14,140 nt of DNA, taken from CAZZBK01 sp964652155. GTDB lineage: Bacteria; Planctomycetota; Planctomycetia; Pirellulales; PNKZ01. Location: positions 1-14,140 of the forward strand of contig CAZZBK010000150.1 of the NCBI GenBank assembly GCA_964652155.1. Reading direction: 5' to 3'. Positions within the stretch are counted from its first letter, which is position 1, and each line of letters begins with the position of its first letter. Position numbers and translations under genes: made by a program. The notes beneath the pieces were generated by a model. The model saw nothing but the letters and a program-made list of their open reading frames with translations, searched no databases and was not told where the DNA came from. Below, piece after piece: positions 7,873-13,854 of this stretch.

Positions 7873-8280
7873 TTAAGCGGGATCGGTGAGCTTGGCGCGG
7901 ATCCAATCGGGGATCGCGATGCTCTGCGGCGGGGCGTCGCCACGCAGGCGGCAACAGACGCTCGTGATTTTGCCCGTCGCCACTCGGCGACCTTGATGCG
8001 AGAACTCGGCCAGATAGCTGATGCTGCTACGGCCCAAGCGCTCGATCGACAAGGTGATATCGAGCACGTCTTCAAATTTGACCGACGAATGGTAGTCGCA
8101 CTCTACATGGACCCGCGGCCAACTGATCGGCCCCTGCTTGTCCTGAATGAACACGCTGAGCCCCCGGCTGCGGAGGAACTCGTGCTCGACTTGCTCCATC
8201 CACACCAGGAACGCGCTGAAGTGTGCGATGCCGGCCGTATCGGTGTCGCGGAACTCGACGCGTCGGGTGGAGGAGTGCAT
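7873..8280 (-). CDS. Acyl-CoA thioesterase, hotdog fold (YbgC/4HBT type)
   Basis: A 135-residue single-domain hotdog protein, the usual length of YbgC and 4-hydroxybenzoyl-CoA thioesterases, which hydrolyse acyl-CoA thioesters in the cytoplasm. The family motif is clear near the N-terminus: VEFRDTDTAGIAHFSAFLVW (8-27). Asp14 aligns with the catalytic Asp17 of the Pseudomonas 4HBT enzyme, and His20 fills the YbgC-type position in the following turn. The region from about 45 to 130 supplies the rest of the hotdog sheet (residues DVLDITLSIERLGRSSISY). YbgC in other bacteria sits with the Tol-Pal envelope genes; no Tol-Pal gene is near here. The start is the ATG at 8280, with no SD. It lies 32 bp after the glycosyltransferase stop and 44 bp before the prenyltransferase-like gene. 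The substrate is unknown; a short- or medium-chain acyl-CoA is the default guess. Confidence 0.88.
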   Translation of the reverse strand: MHSSTRRVEFRDTDTAGIAHFSAFLVWMEQVEHEFLRSRGLSVFIQDKQGPISWPRVHVECDYHSSVKFEDVLDITLSIERLGRSSISYLAEFSHQGRRVATGKITSVCCRLRGDAPPQSIAIPDWIRAKLTDPA

Positions 8281-8322
8281 GGTAGGCAGGAGACTGAGGG
8301 CAGTAGGAGTTTTTAGGAGCGG
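8281..8322. repeat. Degenerate period-7 repeat at glycosyltransferase/thioesterase junction
   Basis: On the plus strand the sequence from 8283 divides into TAGGCAG, GAGACTG, AGGGCAG, TAGGAGT, TTTTAGG, AGCGGGG and further G-rich heptamers. GGCAG recurs 14 bases apart and TAGG recurs 21 bases apart, both multiples of seven. The unit is looser than at the other sites. The array covers the stop of the glycosyltransferase (8313-8315), and the G-rich part encodes its low-complexity tail SSPASPSPRS. Confidence 0.5.
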
Positions 8323-9626
8323 GGGCTCGGGGAGGCGGGGGAACTGAGCACTTGATGATACATGGCCAGAGTTTTCTCGGCCATCGCGCGGTCGTTGAAT
8401 TGGGCGTGAATGGCTTGCTGGCCACGCGCGCCGAGCAACGCGCGACGCTCGGGATTGGTGATCAATGCGGAGAGTACGCGCGCCAAGTCGGCCGGGTCAT
8501 CGGGCGCAAACAGCTCGCCGCCGCCGGTCGACTCGATGATCTCGGGGAAGCTGCCATGCCGCGGCTGCACGACACTCACGCCGTTGGCCAACGCCTCGAT
8601 GATCGAGAGCCCTTTGCTCTCGCGATACACGGTCGGCACGCTGAACAGATCGAGCGATTGCAGGAACTCGATTTTCTGCTCGCGCGACAGTTCGCCAAGA
8701 TACTCGAAACGGTCGCTCCAGCCGGCGGCCGCGATCCGCTTTTCAAGCTGCCGCAGGTACGGTCGATCGGCGCGGCCCAAGTAGCCGGCCACCCGCAATC
8801 GCAACGGAGGCATGTCGTCGCGCCGCAGCAAGTGCTCGAATGCCTCGACGAGTTGATGCAAGCCTTTGTCGTGGCAGATGCGTGCCAGATAGCCGACGGT
8901 CACCGTGCCGTCATGACGCTCACGGCGCGTACCGTGACCGGCAAGCTTGATGCCGTGCGGCACGACACTGACCCTTTGTGGGTCGAGTTGCAGCAGTTCG
9001 GTCATCGCGTCGGCATAGTAACGGTTCAGGGCGACAAAGTGGTCGGCGGCGCGGGCCCGTTCGCGCATCAATCGCAGCGATTGCTCGTAATACGGGGGCC
9101 GCAATTTCTCCAAGAAGATGTCTTCGCCCGACAGCCCGCACACCACCTTGGCATGCAGCCGCGTTTTAAGTTGCTGGGTCATCCCGAGGAGCAAGGCATT
9201 CGAGAGATGCACGACGTCGGGCCGCACGTCGGTTGCAAGCCAATCGATCAGTTTGTCGAGTTCCTTGCGGACGCGTCCCGACTCGCCTTCGAGCGTTGAG
9301 ACCGTGAGCGAGCCGAGCTTCGAAGCGTCGACACTGAGATTGATGCGCGAGAGTTGATTGAGCAGCCAGGATGAATCGAGCCAACGATCGAGGAATCGAG
9401 GCGCATGCCGCAGCCACGGAAGTTTGTCTTGCAAGTAAACATTGACACCCCCAAAGAACACCCGCTGCTGGCTGACGCTGGGTTCGTCGACCCGCATGGG
9501 GGTGTAGGTCGGGATGAGCAGGATGTCGGCCCCTTGAGCGATGAGCGCAGCGGCGAGCGTGTTGTCGTGCAGACAACTGCCGCAGAACATATTGGCCGCG
9601 CCGGCAGCAAGGTAGGCGATGCGCAT
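8313..9626 (-). CDS. Glycosyltransferase family 4 (GT-B fold)
   Basis: A 437-residue cytoplasmic or membrane-associated GT-B enzyme that should move a sugar from a nucleotide sugar to an acceptor with retention of configuration. The C-terminal donor domain carries the GT4 hallmark E336-x7-E344 in RESKGLSIIEALANGVSVV, preceded by GYLARICHDKG (245-255), which supplies the phosphate-contacting Lys. The N-terminal acceptor domain starts with the beta strand MRIAYLAAG and a glycine/cysteine loop NMFCGSC (12-18), in place of the GGAE-type loop of many GT4 enzymes. The last ten residues (SSPASPSPRS) are low-complexity and coded by repeat-like DNA. The start is the ATG at 9626, no SD. The sugar and acceptor are unknown; nearby genes suggest an envelope glycolipid, but this is inference. 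Confidence 0.9.
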   Translation of the reverse strand: MRIAYLAAGAANMFCGSCLHDNTLAAALIAQGADILLIPTYTPMRVDEPSVSQQRVFFGGVNVYLQDKLPWLRHAPRFLDRWLDSSWLLNQLSRINLSVDASKLGSLTVSTLEGESGRVRKELDKLIDWLATDVRPDVVHLSNALLLGMTQQLKTRLHAKVVCGLSGEDIFLEKLRPPYYEQSLRLMRERARAADHFVALNRYYADAMTELLQLDPQRVSVVPHGIKLAGHGTRRERHDGTVTVGYLARICHDKGLHQLVEAFEHLLRRDDMPPLRLRVAGYLGRADRPYLRQLEKRIAAAGWSDRFEYLGELSREQKIEFLQSLDLFSVPTVYRESKGLSIIEALANGVSVVQPRHGSFPEIIESTGGGELFAPDDPADLARVLSALITNPERRALLGARGQQAIHAQFNDRAMAEKTLAMYHQVLSSPASPSPRS

Positions 9627-9641
9627 GGGCAGAGCGGAGGG

Positions 9642-9713
9642 AGGGGTTAGGGGCTAGAGGCTAGTGAAAGAGATGACTCTAGCCCCTAGTCTCTAGTCCC
9701 TGGCCCCTCATTC
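9642..9713. repeat. Opposed period-7 repeats forming a large stem-loop, sufD/GT junction
   Basis: The gap between the sufD stop (9708-9710) and the glycosyltransferase start (9626) is built of heptamers in two opposed arms. Left arm on the plus strand: GGGGTTA, GGGGCTA, GAGGCTA, GTGAAAG (9643-9670). Right arm: CTAGCCC, CTAGTCT, CTAGTCC, CTGGCCC, CTCATTC (9679-9713). The arms are complementary: 9648-9659 pairs with 9677-9688 over 12 perfect bases and extends to 18 pairs (9642-9659 with 9677-9694) if G-T pairs are allowed, around a 17-nt loop. There is no T-run, so a terminator role is unproven. The last heptamer contains the sufD stop codon. Confidence 0.75.
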
Positions 9714-11012
9714 ATACTCGCGGACGCGGCGGCCGATGGCTTCGCCTAGGGCGTCGCGCACGCTGTCGATCGTAATGCGGTCGAATATCTGCTGGAAGAA
9801 GCCGGCCACGATCATGCGCACGGCCTCTTTGCGCGTAAGACCTCGGCAGCAGGCATAAAAAATGGTCGACTCGTCGACCCGACCGGTCGTGCTGCCGTGC
9901 GTGCAGCGCACGTCGTCCGCCTCAATTTCCAGCCCGGGGATCGAGTCGGCCCGAGCGGTCGTCGAGAGCATCAGGTTGTCGTTGCGCTGATAACCGTCGG
10001 TCTTTTGAGCCCCGGGGTCGACCTTGATCATGCCGCGCCAGACAATGCGGGCTTCGTCCTGCAGCGCCCCTTTATAGAGCAGATCACTGCGGCACGACGG
10101 AGCACAGTGGTGCTGCAACGTGTGGTACGAGAGATGCTGTTTGCCCTGGGTGAACATCGTGCCGTTGACTTGGGCCCGCGCCCCTTCGCCGATGAGCGCG
10201 ACATGCTGATTAACCTTGGCCAAGCGGCTCCCCAAGGCACCAATCGTCCACTGGATCGAGCCGTCGCGATCGACCGTGGCCTTTTGATGGGCAAAGTGCC
10301 AAGTCTGGCTCCCCCAGTGTTGGAGACCGACGTAGCGCAGGTTAGCTCCCTTGCCGACAATGAGCTCGGTCGCGCCGCAATGTAGCGCCGCGCCATCGTC
10401 ACCGGCGGTCTCGGCAATCAGCGTGGCTTCGGCACCGTCGTCGAGAATGACGAGCGTGTGGCTGGTGTCGATGCCGCCGGCGGAGAGGCCCGAGAGCATG
10501 TGCAACGGTTCGTCGACGACCACGCCGCGGGGCACATACAACACGGCTCCGCCCGCGAAACAGGCGGCATGCAGAGAGGCAAATTTATCGACCGCAGGAT
10601 TTACGACCGTGAACAAGTATTTTTCGATCAGTTCAGGTCGCTCTGCCAGCACTTCCTCGAACGAACCGAAGAGCACACCGGCCTTGCGCCATTTGTCGCT
10701 CAAGGTGCCTGGCGTTGATTGACTGTTGAGCGATTGCGTCGAACCGGCGAGCGACAGCCCCGCGGAGAGCAGCGGTCGGGGCGCGCCGGCTGAGTCGTGG
10801 CCCGACTGGGGCGGCGCGAACTTGTCGAGCTTGAGCAGCCGGATGTCGGTGCGCATCCACTCCTCTTCGCGGCGCGAGGGGAGCGGCATCTCGACAAACT
10901 GCTGCCAGGCGGCGCGGCGCCGCGCCGTGAGCCACGCCGGCTCTTGCCGTGTGGCAAGAAAAGCAGCGAACGAGTCGGTGGTGAAGCCAGTCGGCGTGAG
11001 CGTTTGGGGCAT
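9708..11012 (-). CDS. sufD: Fe-S cluster assembly protein SufD
   Basis: A 434-residue protein of normal SufD length. SufD pairs with SufB and SufC to form the SufBC2D scaffold that builds and hands over [4Fe-4S] clusters in the cytoplasm. The N-terminal helical part contains the SufD hallmark SRREEEWMRTDIRLL (46-60). The C-terminal part is the SufB/SufD beta-helix, ending in DVRCTHGSTTGRVDESTIFYACCRGLTRKEA (split here only for description). The His of CTHGS matches the conserved His that E. coli SufD needs for cluster formation. The ATG at 11012 follows the HicA stop by 5 nt; there is no visible SD, so expression probably depends on the transcript reading through from sufB and hicBA. The stop codon lies inside a period-7 repeat. 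Confidence 0.95.
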   Translation of the reverse strand: MPQTLTPTGFTTDSFAAFLATRQEPAWLTARRRAAWQQFVEMPLPSRREEEWMRTDIRLLKLDKFAPPQSGHDSAGAPRPLLSAGLSLAGSTQSLNSQSTPGTLSDKWRKAGVLFGSFEEVLAERPELIEKYLFTVVNPAVDKFASLHAACFAGGAVLYVPRGVVVDEPLHMLSGLSAGGIDTSHTLVILDDGAEATLIAETAGDDGAALHCGATELIVGKGANLRYVGLQHWGSQTWHFAHQKATVDRDGSIQWTIGALGSRLAKVNQHVALIGEGARAQVNGTMFTQGKQHLSYHTLQHHCAPSCRSDLLYKGALQDEARIVWRGMIKVDPGAQKTDGYQRNDNLMLSTTARADSIPGLEIEADDVRCTHGSTTGRVDESTIFYACCRGLTRKEAVRMIVAGFFQQIFDRITIDSVRDALGEAIGRRVREYE

Positions 11013-11017
11013 TTGAT

Positions 11018-11251
11018 TTATGACAGTTTAATCCATGCATTAAGCGTGACCGGCCGGCCTGTGATGGCCTCGACTTCACGCAACATCATCTTCAATTGGG
11101 GTACCGAATATTCATCGTTCGATGGAATGGTCAGCCGGTGTTGCCGCCAAATCATGAAATGGTGCTTACCACCGACGTGCGGCCCCTCGAAACCTAGGGA
11201 ACGCATGCGACGCACAAAATCACTACGCTTGCACGGACTCCACCGACTCAC
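11018..11251 (-). CDS. hicA: HicA-type mRNA interferase toxin
   Basis: A 77-residue basic protein with the HicA (YcfA) dsRNA-binding-like fold. Family members cut mRNA and are silenced by HicB. Seen: N-terminal helix KRSDFVRRMRSLGFEG (8-23), then GGKHHFMIW (27-35) with His30 at the position of the catalytic His of the GSHH-type motif, then RLTIPSNDEYSV and the C-terminal helix LKMMLREVEAITG (53-65). The C-terminal extension (66-77) is slightly longer than in many HicA proteins. The start is the GTG at 11251, with AGGGG (11259-11263) 7 nt upstream. It overlaps the end of hicB by 29 nt, as expected for a coupled antitoxin-toxin pair. Its position between sufB and sufD is unusual. The key His is present, so I see no sign that the toxin is broken. 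Confidence 0.83.
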   Translation of the reverse strand: MSRWSPCKRSDFVRRMRSLGFEGPHVGGKHHFMIWRQHRLTIPSNDEYSVPQLKMMLREVEAITGRPVTLNAWIKLS

Positions 11252-11501
11252 GGACTGGCCCCTGATTCAAATCAATCGACGCAATGACCGGCAACGAGTG
11301 CCCCAATTTCAATCCCAACAACAACCAGTCCTCTAGGGTCGAACGCAACTCTTGCTGACACTCGGCTAACGTTGTGGCAAAAGCGATCACACCGACGCAC
11401 ACGGGAAGGCGGCCGGAATAAGACCCGTCTTTTAGACGTTCGTACTCAGCCAACTCCATCGCGCCTTGCAGATAATCGCTCAATACACATCGGGACTTCA
11501 T
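11223..11501 (-). CDS. hicB: HicB-family antitoxin
   Basis: A 92-residue protein matching the short HicB antitoxins, which block HicA with a partial RNase H-like fold. Recognisable parts are LSDYLQGAMELAEYERLKDG (8-27), the strand SGRLPVCVGVIAFATTLAEC and the helix QELRSTLEDWLLLGLKLGHSLPVI, which are near-diagnostic for the subgroup that pairs with HicA in cyanobacteria and planctomycetes. No separate DNA-binding domain (HTH or RHH) follows, so autoregulation through a C-terminal domain is not evident. The ATG at 11501 lies 5 nt after the sufB stop and has AGGG (11510-11513) 8 nt upstream, overlapping the end of sufB. By my hand count GC over 11281-11500 is about 54%, somewhat below the suf rows I sampled, which hints at later acquisition. 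Confidence 0.83.
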   Translation of the reverse strand: MKSRCVLSDYLQGAMELAEYERLKDGSYSGRLPVCVGVIAFATTLAECQQELRSTLEDWLLLGLKLGHSLPVIASIDLNQGPVRESVESVQA

Positions 11502-11506
11502 GATTT

Positions 11507-12919
11507 CTACCCTACCGTGCCTTCCATCTGCAATTCGATAAGCCGATTCATCTCGACGGCGTATTCCATCGGCAGTTCCTTCACGAGCGGCTCGATAAAT
11601 CCGGCGACGATCATCGTGCTGGCCTCGGCCTCGGTCAGGCCGCGACTCATCAAGTAGAACAGTTGTTCTTCGCCGATCTTCGAGACGCTGGCCTCGTGAC
11701 CGATCGACACATCCTGCTCTTCGACCTCGATGTACGGATACGTGTCACTACGGCTGCGCGGGTCGAGGATCAGCGCGTCGCAGACGACGTTGCTCTTGCA
11801 TTTGGTGGCACCCTTGTCGACCTTCACTAGACCCCGATAGCTGGCGCGGCCGCCGTTCTTGGAGATCGACTTGCTAATGATTCGGCTGTTGGTGTGCGGG
11901 GCGCAGTGGACGACCTTCGCGCCGGCGTCTTGATGCTGGCCCTTCGAGGCGAACGCGATTGACAGGATTTCGCCGCGCGCGCCAGGCTCCATCATGTAGA
12001 CGGCCGGGTACTTCATCGTGAGGCGGCTTCCCAAGTTGCCGTCGATCCACTCCATGACGCTGTCGCCATAGGCCATGGCGCGTTTGGTCACCAGGTTGTA
12101 AATGTTGTTCGCCCAGTTCTGGATCGTCGTGTAGCGGCACCGCGCGCCACGTTTGACGACAATCTCGACCACGGCCGAGTGCAGGCTTTCCGTGGTGTAC
12201 ATGGGAGCGGTGCAGCCCTCGACATAATGCACCTGGGCGCCCTCGTCGACAATGATCAGCGTCCGCTCGAATTGGCCCATGTTCTCGGCATTGATACGAA
12301 AATAAGCCTGCAAGGGGAAATCGATCTTAACCCCCTTGGGAATGTAGATGAACGAGCCGCCGCTCCAGACAGCCGAGTTGAGCGCGGCAAACTTATTGTC
12401 GGTCGACGGAATGATTTTGCCGAAGTATTCGCGGAGCAAGTCCGGGTGCTCGCGCAAGGCCGAGTCGGTGTCGGTGAAGATCACGCCTTGCTTGCTCAGT
12501 TCTTCGCGCAGCGAGCCATAGACGACCTCGCTCTCATACTGGGCTTTGACGCCGGCGAGAAATTTCTTCTCGGCCTCGGGAATGCCCAGCTTGTCGAAGG
12601 TGGTCTTGATGTCCTGCGGCACGTCGTCCCAGGTGCGCCCCTGGTGGTCGGACGGCTTGATGTAGTAGTAGATGTCTTGAAAGTTGACGCCAATATCGCC
12701 GCCCCACTGCGGCATCGGCTTGCTGTTGAAAATATCGAGCGCCTGGAGGCGGTAGTCGCGCATCCAGCGGGGCTCGTTCTTCATCTCGGATATCTGCGAG
12801 ACAATGTCCGCGTCGATACCCCGTCGGGCCTTGAAGACATATTTTTCCTCATTGCGGAAATCGTACTTGTTGATTTCCGTGTCGGCGACGTTGAACGAGG
12901 CGTTGATGTCGGTGGCCAT
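11507..12919 (-). CDS. sufB: Fe-S cluster assembly scaffold SufB
   Basis: A 470-residue protein with the SufB N-terminus and the C-terminal SufB/SufD beta-helix. Together with SufC and SufD it forms the scaffold on which sulfur and iron are assembled. Strongly conserved blocks are NEEKYVFKARRGID, PRWMRDYRLQALDIF, SAVWSGGSFIYIPKGVKID, VHYVEGCTAPMY, EWIDGNLGSRLTMKYPAVYM and SVSKIGEEQLFYLMSRGL. From memory of the alignment, the position of E. coli SufB Cys405 (before HTFPY) reads Ser here (PRSRSDTYPYIE), as in the Bacillus-type shorter SufB, while the Cys of VEGC is kept. The start is the ATG at 12919, directly after a period-7 array and without an SD. It is the second suf gene, 71 bp after sufC. 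Confidence 0.97.
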   Translation of the reverse strand: MATDINASFNVADTEINKYDFRNEEKYVFKARRGIDADIVSQISEMKNEPRWMRDYRLQALDIFNSKPMPQWGGDIGVNFQDIYYYIKPSDHQGRTWDDVPQDIKTTFDKLGIPEAEKKFLAGVKAQYESEVVYGSLREELSKQGVIFTDTDSALREHPDLLREYFGKIIPSTDNKFAALNSAVWSGGSFIYIPKGVKIDFPLQAYFRINAENMGQFERTLIIVDEGAQVHYVEGCTAPMYTTESLHSAVVEIVVKRGARCRYTTIQNWANNIYNLVTKRAMAYGDSVMEWIDGNLGSRLTMKYPAVYMMEPGARGEILSIAFASKGQHQDAGAKVVHCAPHTNSRIISKSISKNGGRASYRGLVKVDKGATKCKSNVVCDALILDPRSRSDTYPYIEVEEQDVSIGHEASVSKIGEEQLFYLMSRGLTEAEASTMIVAGFIEPLVKELPMEYAVEMNRLIELQMEGTVG

Positions 12920-12924
12920 AGGAG

Positions 12925-13010
12925 AAGTGCTAATGCTAAGTGCGAAGTGCGAAATTAACTCAAGTCCATCCGATCATGATGCATTGTGCCTTATGCACTT
13001 TGCATTTGCT
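12925..13010. repeat. Two period-7 arrays between sufC and sufB
   Basis: The 71-bp gap and the end of sufC carry two heptamer arrays. Near sufB the plus strand reads AAGTGCT, AATGCT (one base short), AAGTGCG, AAGTGCG (12925-12951). Near sufC it reads ATGATGC, ATTGTGC, CTTATGC, ACTTTGC (12976-13003) and then ATTTGCT. The second array read on the minus strand resembles the first read on the plus strand, so the arms are roughly inverted. The sufC stop codon (12991-12993) lies inside the heptamer CTTATGC, and the last residues QMQSA of SufC are coded by the array. Confidence 0.65.
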
Positions 13011-13794
13011 CCTCAACCGCGGCGGCGTCGGGATGGGCGGCGCGAATGCGATCGTAACCGCGCTCGTGCAGTTCACGGGCCAACTCACTGCCGCCGGTCT
13101 CGACGATCCGGCCGCCGAGCATGACGTGCGTGAACTGCGGCACGTTGTGCTCGAGCAATTTGTCGTGATGCGTGATGATCAAAATGCCCATGTCGGCACC
13201 GCCAATCTCGGCGATGCTCTGGCTGGCCAGCCGCACGGCGTCGACGTCCAAACCGCTATCAGTCTCGTCGAGAATGGCAAACTTGGGGCGCAACATGGCG
13301 AGCTGCAAAATCTCGGCCCGTTTCATCTCGCCGCCGGAGAAACCATCGTTGACGTAGCGCCGCGCGAACTCGGTATCCATCCGCAGTTGTTCCATCTTGG
13401 CTTTGAGTTCCTTGCGAAACTCGCGCATGGGGATCAACTCTTCCCCCTCTTTGCGCTGCGGGTTGCGGACGTTGGTGGTGGCGTGACGCAAGAAGTCGGC
13501 CAGCTTGACGCCGGGAATCGACATCGGTCGCTGAAAAGCCAGAAACACGCCGGCACGGGCGCGTTGATCGGCTTCCCAATCGAGGATGTTCTCGCCATTG
13601 AGCAGCACCTGACCGCCGGTGATCTCGTAGTTGGGGTGCCCCATGATGGCAAAGCCCAGCGTGCTCTTGCCCGAGCCGTTGGGACCCATCAGGGCATGCA
13701 CTTCGCCCCGGCGAATCTCCAGGTTCACGCCACGCAGAATGGGCTTCCCCTCGACACTCACCTGCAGGTCGATAATCTTCAAGGTCTCGGTCAT
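12991..13794 (-). CDS. sufC: Fe-S cluster assembly ATPase SufC
   Basis: A 267-residue ABC-type ATPase of the SufBC2D complex; ATP binding by SufC drives the conformational change that lets iron and sulfide enter the SufB-SufD interface. Numbered from the ATG at 13794: Walker A GPNGSGKST (37-45), Q-loop LAFQRP (85-90), signature FSGGE (152-156) followed by MKRAEILQLAML, Walker B FAILDETDSGLD (172-183) with Glu177, and His209 in ITHHDKLL. The DETDSGLD form and FSGGEMKR are diagnostic for SufC. An upstream in-frame ATG at 13815 would add seven residues (MIQSVEP); I prefer 13794 because MTETLKI matches the usual N-terminus. Neither start has a well-spaced SD. It follows nuoB by 42 bp (21 bp with the longer start). 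The extreme C-terminus runs into repeat DNA. Confidence 0.96.
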   Translation of the reverse strand: MTETLKIIDLQVSVEGKPILRGVNLEIRRGEVHALMGPNGSGKSTLGFAIMGHPNYEITGGQVLLNGENILDWEADQRARAGVFLAFQRPMSIPGVKLADFLRHATTNVRNPQRKEGEELIPMREFRKELKAKMEQLRMDTEFARRYVNDGFSGGEMKRAEILQLAMLRPKFAILDETDSGLDVDAVRLASQSIAEIGGADMGILIITHHDKLLEHNVPQFTHVMLGGRIVETGGSELARELHERGYDRIRAAHPDAAAVEEQMQSA

Positions 13795-13818
13795 CGGCTC
13801 CACGCTTTGAATCATTGG

Positions 13819-13854
13819 TTACCCGGCGAGTTGTTGTTATCCGGTCAGTTGTTG
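13819..13854. repeat. 18-bp tandem duplication at the nuoB stop
   Basis: Two adjacent 18-base units (13837-13854 and 13819-13836) differ at three positions. On the minus strand both begin CAACAACT, share CCGG and end in TAA. The first unit codes the last NuoB residues QQLTG and the stop. The second repeats them as a shadow QQLAG plus stop in the same frame, just before the possible sufC start at 13815. It looks like a recent slippage duplication. Confidence 0.8.

Noticed and set aside
7010..7876. Plus-strand open frame (288 codons) opposite the prenyltransferase-like gene
   Set aside because: It is the mirror of a gene with five DGGF-type repeats; the translation is rich in Ala, Arg and Gln without domain signatures.
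7829..7954. Longer form of the prenyltransferase-like protein starting at 7954
   Set aside because: It would overlap the thioesterase gene and pass through the heptamer array; the added residues are unlike the family.
8352..9299. Long open frame (315 codons) on the plus strand inside the glycosyltransferase gene
   Set aside because: It is the antisense of a gene with clear GT4 motifs. GC-rich codon bias opens such mirror frames; its translation shows no known fold or motif and no start signal.
12179..12958. Plus-strand open frame (259 codons) opposite sufB
   Set aside because: It is antisense to a very well conserved SufB sequence; the valine- and aspartate-rich translation is typical of a mirror frame.
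7829..13010. Heptamer arrays read as CRISPR or as one dispersed repeat family
   Set aside because: Units are 7 bases with no spacers, and the unit sequence differs from site to site; no cas gene is present.
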